Assembly: GCF_022346005.1 (NCBI RefSeq)
Contig: NZ_JAKRMY010000003.1
Coordinates: forward strand, 102,096-166,095
Length of the DNA stretch: 64,000 nucleotides
Direction: 5' to 3'
Origin: Corynebacterium sp. ACRPS
GTDB lineage: Bacteria > Actinomycetota > Actinomycetes > Mycobacteriales > Mycobacteriaceae
Shown: positions 17,858 through 25,733 of the stretch, piece by piece
Layout: every line of letters starts with the position of its first letter
Numbering within the stretch: the first letter of the stretch is position 1
Position numbers and translations under genes: made by a program
Notes under the pieces: generated by a model
What the model saw: only the letters and a program-made list of their open reading frames with translations
Database searches by the model: none
Told to the model about the DNA's origin: nothing

Positions 17858-18556
17858 GTGTTTTTCAGCAAGAAGCAGGCCACCAGCAATGAGGAGCGGC
17901 AGGCGCGGGTCATCGCGGAGCTGACGGCCTCGCGCCGCGCGATTGCGGATGCCTACGAGGTGGAGCGCGCCCGCATCGAGCGGGATCTGCACGATGGCGC
18001 GCAGCAATATTTGGTGGCGGCAAGCATGAAGCTCGGTGAGGCCCTGCTGGATGCGACCGGCTCCGAGGCCGAATTGCTCACCGCCGCGAAGCGGGACGTG
18101 GATCGCGGCCTGCGTTCGCTGCGCGCGACGGTGCACGGCATTCACCCGCAGGTCCTCCAGGATCACGGTTTGGTGGCCGCGCTTGCCGATGCCGCCTCCG
18201 CCCACGGCCCCCACGTCAGCGTCTACGCCCCACACCCGTTGCCGAGGCTTTCCGCCAGCGTGCTGGCCTGCGCTTATTTCTTCGGTACCGAGGCGCTGAC
18301 CAATGCCGCGAAGCACGCGCCGGGCGCGCCGGTCTCGGTGCTCATCACCTCGGATGCCGCCCTGCATATCTCGGTCATGGATGAGGGCCCGGGCGGGGCG
18401 CGCATGGTTCCCGGGCGCGGGCTGGCCGGCATGGCCGAGCGGCTGGCGGCCTTTGGCGGGGAGCTGTCGCTGTCCTCGCCGGAGGGAGGCCCGACGCGGG
18501 TAAAGTGCACGATTCCGCTCCTTTTGGAGCGCGGGCAGACGGGAGTATCAGCATGA
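17858..18556 (+). CDS. Cytosolic sensor histidine kinase (HisKA_3/NarL-family)
   Basis: A 232-residue kinase. The phosphoacceptor is His45 in ERDLHDGAQQ, the HisKA_3 motif that pairs with LuxR-type regulators. The ATP domain shows EALTNAAKHA (N-box) and GRGLAGMAERLAAFGG (G-box). There is no transmembrane or sensor domain: only about 35 residues precede the phosphoacceptor helix, so any signal must come through a partner, perhaps the adjacent ABC transporter. GTG at 17858 is used; the frame further upstream is antisense to the ATPase. Its last bases overlap the regulator start (ATGA). Confidence 0.85.
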   Translation: MFFSKKQATSNEERQARVIAELTASRRAIADAYEVERARIERDLHDGAQQYLVAASMKLGEALLDATGSEAELLTAAKRDVDRGLRSLRATVHGIHPQVLQDHGLVAALADAASAHGPHVSVYAPHPLPRLSASVLACAYFFGTEALTNAAKHAPGAPVSVLITSDAALHISVMDEGPGGARMVPGRGLAGMAERLAAFGGELSLSSPEGGPTRVKCTIPLLLERGQTGVSA

Positions 18557-19221
18557 GTGGATTGAGGATTGTGATTGCGGATGACTCCGCGATCCTACGC
18601 GAGGGCCTTGCCGGGCTGTTGGAGCGCCGCGGCCACGAGGTCGTGGGCAGGGCGGGAACGGCGGTGGAGCTGGAGGGGGTCATCGGCAAGCTGAGTGCCC
18701 AGTTGCCGGATGTGGTGATAACGGATGTGCGCATGCCGCCGGAGATGGGCGATGATGGGCTGAAGGCGGCGGTGGCACTGCGCCGCGCCTATCCGGGCCT
18801 GCCGGTGATGGTGCTATCGCAGTACGTGGCGCCGGCGTATGCGGTGGCACTCTTTGATTCCCCGGATGCGGGCACCGGGTACCTGCTTAAGGATCGCGTC
18901 TCTGAGGTGCGCGATTTCCTGGCCAGCCTGGAGGTGGTGGCCCAGGGCGGCACGGTCATCGATCCGACGGTGGCGCAGGCACTCATGCGCTCTGGGCGCA
19001 GCGGGTTGGGTGAGCTCAGCCCCCGCGAGCGCGAGGTCCTAGAGCTGATGTCGCGCGGGAAGTCCAATAAAGACATGGCCGCCGAGCTGGTGCTTTCCAA
19101 TGCTGCCGTGGCCAAGCACGTCTCCAATATCTTTACCAAGCTGCGCCTGGATCCCAGCGAGGATAACCGCCGCGTGAAGGCGATCTTGCAGTATCTCTCC
19201 GCGGCCACCTACGGCGGCTAG
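18553..19221 (+). CDS. Response regulator, NarL/LuxR family
   Basis: A 222-residue regulator. The receiver domain (residues 1-120) has the acidic pair Asp10-Asp11 and the phosphorylation site Asp58 in VITDVRMPP. The LuxR-type helix-turn-helix (about 155-205) shows LSPREREVLELMSRGKSNKDMA and VAKHVSNIFTKL. It is coupled to the kinase gene by an ATGA overlap. The obvious target is the divergent ABC exporter operon, which is inference from position. Confidence 0.93.
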   Translation: MSGLRIVIADDSAILREGLAGLLERRGHEVVGRAGTAVELEGVIGKLSAQLPDVVITDVRMPPEMGDDGLKAAVALRRAYPGLPVMVLSQYVAPAYAVALFDSPDAGTGYLLKDRVSEVRDFLASLEVVAQGGTVIDPTVAQALMRSGRSGLGELSPREREVLELMSRGKSNKDMAAELVLSNAAVAKHVSNIFTKLRLDPSEDNRRVKAILQYLSAATYGG

Positions 19222-19232
19222 CGCGCGGCACG

Positions 19233-19238
19233 TAGACT
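19233..19238 (+). promoter_or_regulatory. -10 element of a leaderless promoter (rhodanese)
   Basis: TAGACT ends seven bases before the ATG at 19246, so transcription would start at or beside the start codon. No ribosome-binding site is present. Confidence 0.55.
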
Positions 19239-19245
19239 GCGGGGT

Positions 19246-19542
19246 ATGCAAAACGTACAGCCAACCGAAGTTCCAGCAGGCGCGCAGCTTATCGATGTGC
19301 GCGAAAACGACGAATGGGCCACCGTGCATGCGGAGGGCGCCACCCATATTCCCATGAGCGAGATAACGGGTCGCATCCAGGAAATCGATCCGGACCGCGA
19401 TATTTATGTGATTTGCCACCTAGGCGGGCGCAGCGCGCAGGTCTGCCAGTATTTGGAGAACTCCTTGGGCTGGGACGTTATTAATGTCGAGGGCGGCACC
19501 GATAAGTGGGAGGCGGATGACCTACCCGTCGTTCGCGATTAA
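19246..19542 (+). CDS. Single-domain rhodanese-like sulfurtransferase
   Basis: A 98-residue cytosolic rhodanese domain. The active-site cysteine is Cys57 in VICHLGGRS, and the domain opens with the typical LIDVRENDEW and continues HIPMSEI. Such proteins carry persulfide sulfur for thiol chemistry, tRNA modification or cyanide/sulfide detoxification; the acceptor here is unknown. The length equals a PspE/GlpE-type single domain. It lies between the response regulator and the MarR gene and probably has its own leaderless promoter (TAGACT at 19233). Confidence 0.92.
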   Translation: MQNVQPTEVPAGAQLIDVRENDEWATVHAEGATHIPMSEITGRIQEIDPDRDIYVICHLGGRSAQVCQYLENSLGWDVINVEGGTDKWEADDLPVVRD

Positions 19543-19567
19543 TTGGCCTTTACCCATCTTTTGAGAT

Positions 19568-19573
19568 TATAAT
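19568..19573 (+). promoter_or_regulatory. -10 element of a leaderless promoter (MarR-pls operon)
   Basis: A consensus TATAAT lies six bases before the ATG at 19580. No Shine-Dalgarno is present, so the transcript probably begins at the start codon. TTGGCC at 19543-19548 is a possible -35 (19-base spacing). Confidence 0.7.
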
Positions 19574-19579
19574 GATGGT

Positions 19580-20038
19580 ATGGCTTCCACTAATAATTCT
19601 GGCATACCAACCTCCCTGCTCGAATCCCCGTCCTTTCAGCTAGAGCGCCTGCGCCGTCGCACCCGCGATGGCGTCGAGGTGGCTCTGCAGACCAAGCAGA
19701 CGACCATCCGCGAGTTCTGGGTGCTTACCTGCCTCGTCGAGGCGGATGCCGCCTCCCAGTCCTACCTGTCTGACACCTTGGCCATCGATGCCTCCGATAT
19801 GGTGCGGCTTATTGATGCCCTCGAGGAGCGCGGCTGGGCCAAGCGCGAGCGCGATCCCAAAGATCGCCGCCGCCAAATCGTGGCGTGCACCAAGAAGGGC
19901 ACCAAGACCCACAAGGACTTGGCGGAGCTCGTCGCTAACGCCGAGGATGACGCGCTCGACGTATCCACCAATAAGCAGCTCAAGCACCTGCGCAAGCTGG
20001 CCAAGGCCATCATCGCTGCGGACGAGGACGAGGCATAA
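19580..20038 (+). CDS. MarR-family transcriptional regulator
   Basis: A 152-residue winged-helix regulator. The DNA-binding part runs from about residue 45 to 110: YLSDTLAIDASDMVRLIDALEERGWAKRERDPKDRRRQIVACTKKG, where the D-x-R-R-R wing is the MarR hallmark. The helical ends would form the dimer. It is followed after two bases by the large Pls-like synthetase, so the two are cotranscribed, and it most likely controls that operon in response to an unknown ligand. TATAAT six bases before its ATG implies a leaderless message. Confidence 0.92.
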   Translation: MASTNNSGIPTSLLESPSFQLERLRRRTRDGVEVALQTKQTTIREFWVLTCLVEADAASQSYLSDTLAIDASDMVRLIDALEERGWAKRERDPKDRRRQIVACTKKGTKTHKDLAELVANAEDDALDVSTNKQLKHLRKLAKAIIAADEDEA

Positions 20039-20040
20039 GC

Positions 20041-23000
20041 ATGGACGAACCCGAAGAATGTAGTAGGTCTAATACAGAACTTCCCAGCGTCCCGCAGCAG
20101 TACCTCCTGCGCGATCTGGCCCCACGCCCGCGCACGCTGTGGGACATCATCACGACCACCGCTGAGATTCATCCAGAAGCCGCCGCGCTTGACGATGGCG
20201 AGATCATCACCTACGCCGAACTCGTCCACGAGGTCCAGCTGTGGGCCACAGAGCTGCACGTCAATGGCGTGCGCCGCGGCGATCGCATCGGCATCCGGAT
20301 GACGTCTGGCAAGCGGGATCTCTACCTCGCTATCCTGTCCACTCTGGCCGCCGGCGCGGCCTACGTGCCGGTGGACGCGGACGATCCGGATGAGCGCGCG
20401 GAGATGGTCTTTGGCGAGGCCGATATCGATGGCATGTTCAGCGATGACGGCTTCCGCTTCCTGCGCGAAAAACCGCGCCACGCTGCCGAAGGCGTCGAAG
20501 CCCCGCGGCCCGAAGACACCGCGTGGATCATCTTTACCTCCGGTTCCACGGGCAAGCCGAAGGGCGTGGCCGTAAGCCACCGCTCGGCGGCCGCCTTTGT
20601 GGACGCGGAGGCCAGCCTCTTCCTCGTCGATCACCCCCATGGCCCGCTCGGCCCGGAAGACCGCGTGCTAGCCGGGCTTTCGGTTGCCTTCGACGCATCC
20701 TGTGAGGAGATGTGGCTGGCCTGGGGCCACGGCGGCTGTCTGGTTCCGGCACCGCGTTCCTTGGTGCGGTCCGGCATGGACCTCGGACCGTGGCTGATTC
20801 GCCGCGATATCACCGTCGTCTCCACGGTTCCCACCCTGGCGGGCCTGTGGCCGGCGGAAGCACTGGATAATATCCGCCTGCTCATCGTCGGCGGCGAGGC
20901 CTGCTCCCAGGAATTGGTGGACCGCCTGGCCACCGAGGACCGCGAGATGTGGAATACCTACGGCCCCACGGAGGCCACCGTCGTCGCCTGCGCGCAAAGG
21001 ATGATTCCAGGGCGCGCGGTTTCGATCGGTTTGCCGCTGAATGGGTGGGACCTGGTGGTCATCGATAAGCAGGGGCAACCCGTTGGCCTGGGCGAAACCG
21101 GCGAATTGGTCATCGGCGGCGTGGGCCTGGCCAGCTACCTGGATCCGCAGAAGGATGCGGAGAAGTACGCGCCGCTGGAATCCATGGGCTGGCAGCGCGC
21201 CTACCGCACCGGCGACCACGTGCGCCTGGAAGAAGACGGCCTGTACTTTGTGGGCCGCGTGGATGACCAGGTAAAGATTGGCGGGCGCCGCATCGAGCTG
21301 GGTGAGGTCGATGCGAACGTCGCCGCGCTGGATAACGTCTATAACTCCGCCGTGGCCGTGCAAAAGACCCCGGGCGGTGAATCCGTGCTGGTGGGATACG
21401 TCTCGCTGGAAGATGAGGCGCGCGGTTTTAACCACGGCGTGGCCCACGAACGGCTGGCGGAGACCATGCCCGCGGCCCTGGTCCCGCGCATCTGCGTGAT
21501 GGATGAGTTGCCGGTGCGCACCTCCGGCAAGGTGGATAAGAAGGCGCTGCCGTGGCCGCTGCCCGGCGTCGGCGTGGAATCGACCACGCTGACGGAGACC
21601 GAGAAGTGGCTAGCCGAGCTCTGGGTCGAGACCCTCGGCGTATCCGTGGAGGATGAGAACGCCGATTTCTTCGACCTCGGCGGTACCTCCCTGGCCGCGG
21701 CGACGCTGGTGGGACACATCCGCGATCGCTACCCCACCGTGGCCGTGCGCGATCTCTATGACCACCCGCGACTAGGTTCGCTGGCGGAGCTCATCGCCGG
21801 CGCCGAACCGCGCCCTAAGGCGGAGCAACAGAAACCGCTGCGCGAGGTCACCCCGGTCGGCGCGAAGACCCGCGTGGCGCAAACGCTGCTGCAGATCCCC
21901 GCCATGACGCTGGCGGCGACCACCTGGCTGGCCTGGCTCATGCTGGGCTCAACGGTGGCCTCCGCTCTGGGCGTGGACTGGGCGCAGTCTTTCCCCTGGT
22001 GGCTTGTTATCGCCCTGGTGCTCATCTTTGCCACGCCGCTGGGCCGCATACCCATCGGTGGCTTTGGCGCGCGCCTCATTACCGCCGGGATTAAGCCCGG
22101 CGATTACCCGCGCGGTGGTTCGACCCACCTGCGCATCTGGGCCGCGGAACGGTGGGCCGATGCCTCTGGCTCGCGCTCCATTGCGGGCGCCACCTGGGTC
22201 AATAACTACGCCCGCGCCTTGGGCGTGAAGATGAAGCGCGGCGTGGATCTGCACTCGCTGCCACCGGTAACGGGCCTGCTTACCCTGGGCAAGCACGCCG
22301 CGGTGGAACCGGAGGTCGATCTCACCGGCTACTGGCTCGACGGCGACGTACTCCACGTCGGCGCCATCGACATCAAGGAGGGCGCCCGCGTGGGCGCGCG
22401 CTCCACCCTGCTGCCCGGCACCGTGGTGGGCAAGTACGCCCACGTGGAGGCGGGTTCCACCGTCACCGGCCGCAAGAAGATCAAGGACGGCCAGCGTTGG
22501 TCCGGCTCTCCTGCGAAGAAGGTGGGCCGCTCCAAGCACCGCTTCCCCTCCAAGCCGCCGAAGCGCCGCCCCTGGTGGGTGGCCATTTACGGTGCGACCT
22601 CGCTGTTCCTGGCCGCGCAGCCGCTCATCGCGGTGCTTATCGGCGCCATCGTGGATTTGGCGCTGGTGCATTCCACGGACGGGAACCGCTTCGTCGGCGC
22701 GGTGCTCTTCGCTCCCCTCGCGGCGCTTGCGGCCTTTGCCACCTACATGCTGCAGACCTGGCTGGGCGTGCGCATATTGTCCATCGGCATCTCGCCCGGC
22801 GTGAACCCGGTGCGCTCTGCCGCCGGCTGGCGCCTGTGGGCCATCGAGCGCCTCATGGATGAGGCCCGCACGCAGCTCTTCCCGCTCTATGCCTCGCAGC
22901 TGACCCCGCGGTGGCTGCGCGCTTTGGGCGCGCGCATTGGCAAGGACGTGGAGATTTCCACCGCCGTGATGATCCCCGCGCTCACGGACGTCAAAGACGG

Positions 23001-23964
23001 CGCCTTCCTTGCCGATGACACCATGATCGGTGGCTACGAGCTCGGCGGCGGCTGGATTCACTCCGGGGAGGCCAAGGTGGGCAAGCGCTCCTTCGTGGGT
23101 AACTCCGGTATTACGGCACCCGGGCGCAAACTTTCCAAGAACTCCCTGGTCGCGGTGCTGTCCTCCACGCCGAAGAAGACGAAGTCCGGCGCCAACTGGT
23201 GGGGTTCCCCGCCAGAGCGCATGCGCCGCGTTACCGCGCAGATCGATGCCCCCGCCGAGTCTGCCGAGGCCCTGACCTATAACCCGGGCTTCAAACTCAA
23301 GGCCGCCCGCGGCGTCGTGGAAACCATGCGCCTGCTCGCGCCGATGTTCTCGGCCATGCTGCTCGCCGCGACCCTGGGGACGCTGTATTACCTGCTTGCC
23401 GATGTCGGCTTCCTCACCACCTGGGCCCTTTCCGGCCTCGTGCTCATGGCGATGGGCGCTATCGCTATGGCGGTGACCATCGCCGTGAAGTGGATCTGCG
23501 TGGGCACGCACAGCGCAGCCGACCACCCGTTGTGGAGCGTGTTCGTCTGGCTCAACGAGCTACAGGACACCTTCGTGGAGGTCGTCGCCGCCCCGTGGTT
23601 CTTCCAGCACACCTACGGCACAGGAGAGATCAACTTGGGCCTGCGGGGGCTGGGAGTGGACATCGGCAAGGGCTCCTGGATCGATTCCTACTGGTTCCCC
23701 GAAACCGATCTGTGCCACGTCGGCGCTGGCGCCTCCGTGGGGCCCGGTACCGTGGTGCAGACCCACCTATTCCAGGACCGCGTGATGAGCCTGGATACCG
23801 TCACCATCGAGGCCGGCTCCACGCTCGCCTCTCATTCGGTGGCGCTGCCCGCCTCGCTCATTGGTGAATCCAGCACCGTCGGCCCCGGTTCGCTGGTCAT
23901 GCGCGGTGACCGCGTCCCCGCCAACGCCACCTGGCAGGGTAACCCCATTGAGCCGTGGGGTTAG
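20041..23964 (+). CDS. Pls/PosA-type membrane NRPS-like amino-acid homopolymer synthetase
   Basis: A 1307-residue protein with the layout of epsilon-poly-lysine synthetase. An adenylation domain (about 25-520) is followed by a carrier domain with pantetheine Ser550 (DLGGTSL). Then come six transmembrane helices in three pairs (about 615-665, 850-910 and 1100-1150), each preceding a soluble hexapeptide-rich domain. Core motifs are FTSGSTGKPKG (165-175), NTYGPTE (305-311), RIELGEVD and SGKVDKKAL. No condensation or thioesterase domain is present. The aligned pocket reads Asp218, Ala219, Glu222, Ser261, Ile282, Gly284, Thr306, Val314, Val315, resembling lysine-type codes. It probably joins amino acids into an iso-peptide at the membrane. 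The product itself is not proven. Confidence 0.85.
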   Translation: MDEPEECSRSNTELPSVPQQYLLRDLAPRPRTLWDIITTTAEIHPEAAALDDGEIITYAELVHEVQLWATELHVNGVRRGDRIGIRMTSGKRDLYLAILSTLAAGAAYVPVDADDPDERAEMVFGEADIDGMFSDDGFRFLREKPRHAAEGVEAPRPEDTAWIIFTSGSTGKPKGVAVSHRSAAAFVDAEASLFLVDHPHGPLGPEDRVLAGLSVAFDASCEEMWLAWGHGGCLVPAPRSLVRSGMDLGPWLIRRDITVVSTVPTLAGLWPAEALDNIRLLIVGGEACSQELVDRLATEDREMWNTYGPTEATVVACAQRMIPGRAVSIGLPLNGWDLVVIDKQGQPVGLGETGELVIGGVGLASYLDPQKDAEKYAPLESMGWQRAYRTGDHVRLEEDGLYFVGRVDDQVKIGGRRIELGEVDANVAALDNVYNSAVAVQKTPGGESVLVGYVSLEDEARGFNHGVAHERLAETMPAALVPRICVMDELPVRTSGKVDKKALPWPLPGVGVESTTLTETEKWLAELWVETLGVSVEDENADFFDLGGTSLAAATLVGHIRDRYPTVAVRDLYDHPRLGSLAELIAGAEPRPKAEQQKPLREVTPVGAKTRVAQTLLQIPAMTLAATTWLAWLMLGSTVASALGVDWAQSFPWWLVIALVLIFATPLGRIPIGGFGARLITAGIKPGDYPRGGSTHLRIWAAERWADASGSRSIAGATWVNNYARALGVKMKRGVDLHSLPPVTGLLTLGKHAAVEPEVDLTGYWLDGDVLHVGAIDIKEGARVGARSTLLPGTVVGKYAHVEAGSTVTGRKKIKDGQRWSGSPAKKVGRSKHRFPSKPPKRRPWWVAIYGATSLFLAAQPLIAVLIGAIVDLALVHSTDGNRFVGAVLFAPLAALAAFATYMLQTWLGVRILSIGISPGVNPVRSAAGWRLWAIERLMDEARTQLFPLYASQLTPRWLRALGARIGKDVEISTAVMIPALTDVKDGAFLADDTMIGGYELGGGWIHSGEAKVGKRSFVGNSGITAPGRKLSKNSLVAVLSSTPKKTKSGANWWGSPPERMRRVTAQIDAPAESAEALTYNPGFKLKAARGVVETMRLLAPMFSAMLLAATLGTLYYLLADVGFLTTWALSGLVLMAMGAIAMAVTIAVKWICVGTHSAADHPLWSVFVWLNELQDTFVEVVAAPWFFQHTYGTGEINLGLRGLGVDIGKGSWIDSYWFPETDLCHVGAGASVGPGTVVQTHLFQDRVMSLDTVTIEAGSTLASHSVALPASLIGESSTVGPGSLVMRGDRVPANATWQGNPIEPWG

Positions 23965-23965
23965 G

Positions 23966-25621
23966 CTACCGCGCGAAATCCTGATACTTAATCAATTCGC
24001 CAGCCTTAAAATCCCAAGCCTCTACTCGGACGCGGTCAGCAAAAACCTTGACCCGAAGTCCGGTAGAGGCTTCTTCCTTTTCTTTAACGGTTTTTTCGTC
24101 ATTATCGCCATCCGGCATGTACTCGTTGAGGATGGCGCCGGTATTAACTACTGGGAAACCAGTGCGGCCGGGCTCACCGGTACCATCGTAGCGGCGGGTA
24201 CCCCACCAGTTATTCTGGCGCAGCGAAGAGTGGCTATGGCTGCTAAACCAGACGATGTTGTTGTACTTATTGACCACATTGGACAACGCCTCAAGATCTT
24301 CAAAGTCATTCTGGTACCACGCCGAGTGAGACATGGACACCGTTTGCGGAAGCAGCGGGTGGCTAAAGACCAGTGCCGGTATCCCTTTGGCGTCCCAGTA
24401 GGCTAGGCGCTCATCTAACCAGTTGAGCTGTTCATTGCTAATACGCTGGAACGGCTCCTTGCCGTGGCGCAGGAGATCGGAGTAGAACTCAGTATTGATG
24501 GAAATCATCGGTACCCCATCAACAATTTCTTCTTTCCACGGCTTGTCCTGCCCGGAGTGTTTAAGGAAGCGGTCCATGTATGCCTTGGAGCCTTCCTTGC
24601 CATACATTTCATGATTACCGATGGTCCACAATTCCTTCCCAGAATCATGAGGTTCTTCCTCATGAGCGGCTAGGAAGGTATCCCACTGTTCCTGCGAGCC
24701 ATCGTCTACTAGATCGCCATTAAGGACCAGCGCCCCAGCCTTATCCTCCATGCCGTTGAGTTGGCGCACCGCATCTTTATAATCCTCCGGGTCACCCTGA
24801 ATATCGCTGAGTACGTCCACAACAGCTTGCGGTGATCCGATCTCCTGGCCTAGCGGTTTAACAACTCCTACGTTATCTACCGCCCACCACCAATCATCGT
24901 TGCCGTGGTTGTACTTAAAGCTCACCTGCATCTTCTTGGTTCCTGCAGGTACGTCTACCCCGATGGATTCGTGCTTGGAAAAGACATCCTTATCAAATAG
25001 CGCTATCTCCTGCGGCTTTCCGCCATCGAAGGAGACCTGCACCGTGGCGTTTTGCCTGTCCTTGCCTTGGCGGTAGTGGTGATCAAATTCCACATTTACG
25101 CGGTCTTGACCAGCAACTGCAATCTCCGGGCTGGTCAACTCCGCATTCATCGAATCGCCCTCTGCCAAGCGCTGCTGTTTATTATCGATAATGGCAAACT
25201 TATCGTGCGCTTGGGTGAAATAGTGGCGCATATCGGTTCCTGAGGCCCAAGTCCAGTGGCGCATATCCCCAAAAGTCCAGCCCTTCCACCGAGCCTCGCC
25301 CGAATCAACGCCCGCGACATTCGTCTTCCATCCATCCGGTGCGCGGTGTGTAAACCACGCTGGGGTGTCAATCTCGTCAAAACTTTCCTGCCATAACACT
25401 CGCGATGGCGATGCTAGGTGTTCCCCTTCCTCGCCACTGTCATCTTCTGCGGCCTCATCCTTCATATGAGGTGACCGCGAAGACATGCCTAAGGGGCCTT
25501 GTGAGGAGAGTGAAGAGCCAGAGGACAGCGCGTTCAGCGGCGACTGCGCCACCGCATACGGTGCGCATGCAATTGTAGAAAGGGCCAGGATAGACGAGAA
25601 AGCACAGAATTGACGTTTCAT
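23966..25621 (-). CDS. Secreted calcineurin-like metallophosphoesterase
   Basis: A 551-residue exported protein. A signal peptide (MKRQFCAFSS..., cleavage near AVAQS) is followed by a spacer and a beta-rich region (about 55-235, with DHHYRQGKDRQ) that may be a carbohydrate-binding-like domain. The phosphoesterase follows with its metal motifs in order: VLSDIQGD, LNGDLVDDG, GNHEMYG, FSHPLLP and SSHSHSS. Substrates could be phosphoesters, nucleotides or teichoic-type polymers. Start 25621 is chosen because it puts the signal peptide first; the frame opens at 25681 without one. Base composition is visibly less GC-rich than the neighbours, suggesting later acquisition. It ends one base from the stop of the convergent synthetase gene. 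Confidence 0.85.
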   Translation of the reverse strand: MKRQFCAFSSILALSTIACAPYAVAQSPLNALSSGSSLSSQGPLGMSSRSPHMKDEAAEDDSGEEGEHLASPSRVLWQESFDEIDTPAWFTHRAPDGWKTNVAGVDSGEARWKGWTFGDMRHWTWASGTDMRHYFTQAHDKFAIIDNKQQRLAEGDSMNAELTSPEIAVAGQDRVNVEFDHHYRQGKDRQNATVQVSFDGGKPQEIALFDKDVFSKHESIGVDVPAGTKKMQVSFKYNHGNDDWWWAVDNVGVVKPLGQEIGSPQAVVDVLSDIQGDPEDYKDAVRQLNGMEDKAGALVLNGDLVDDGSQEQWDTFLAAHEEEPHDSGKELWTIGNHEMYGKEGSKAYMDRFLKHSGQDKPWKEEIVDGVPMISINTEFYSDLLRHGKEPFQRISNEQLNWLDERLAYWDAKGIPALVFSHPLLPQTVSMSHSAWYQNDFEDLEALSNVVNKYNNIVWFSSHSHSSLRQNNWWGTRRYDGTGEPGRTGFPVVNTGAILNEYMPDGDNDEKTVKEKEEASTGLRVKVFADRVRVEAWDFKAGELIKYQDFAR

Positions 25622-25668
25622 AACTATTTTTGTATCCAACCCGGGCAACGAAGGGGTTACATATGCGT

Positions 25669-25705
25669 AAACTCTTGGCAATCACTGTGGATATGCCAAG
25701 AGTTT
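25669..25705 (-). terminator. Hairpin between the secreted hydrolase and phosphoesterase genes
   Basis: A perfect 12-bp inverted repeat (AAACTCTTGGCA at 25669-25680 with TGCCAAGAGTTT at 25694-25705) lies 28 bases after the hydrolase stop. The T-run is short, so it is either a weak terminator or an operator for the phosphoesterase gene. Confidence 0.5.
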
Positions 25706-25733
25706 CAGCTAGAAACGCGTCACAAGAACTGTG

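Noticed and set aside
21949..23526. 525-codon open frame on the minus strand
   Set aside because: Antisense shadow of the Pls-like synthetase; His/Gly/Arg-rich nonsense composition and no domain.
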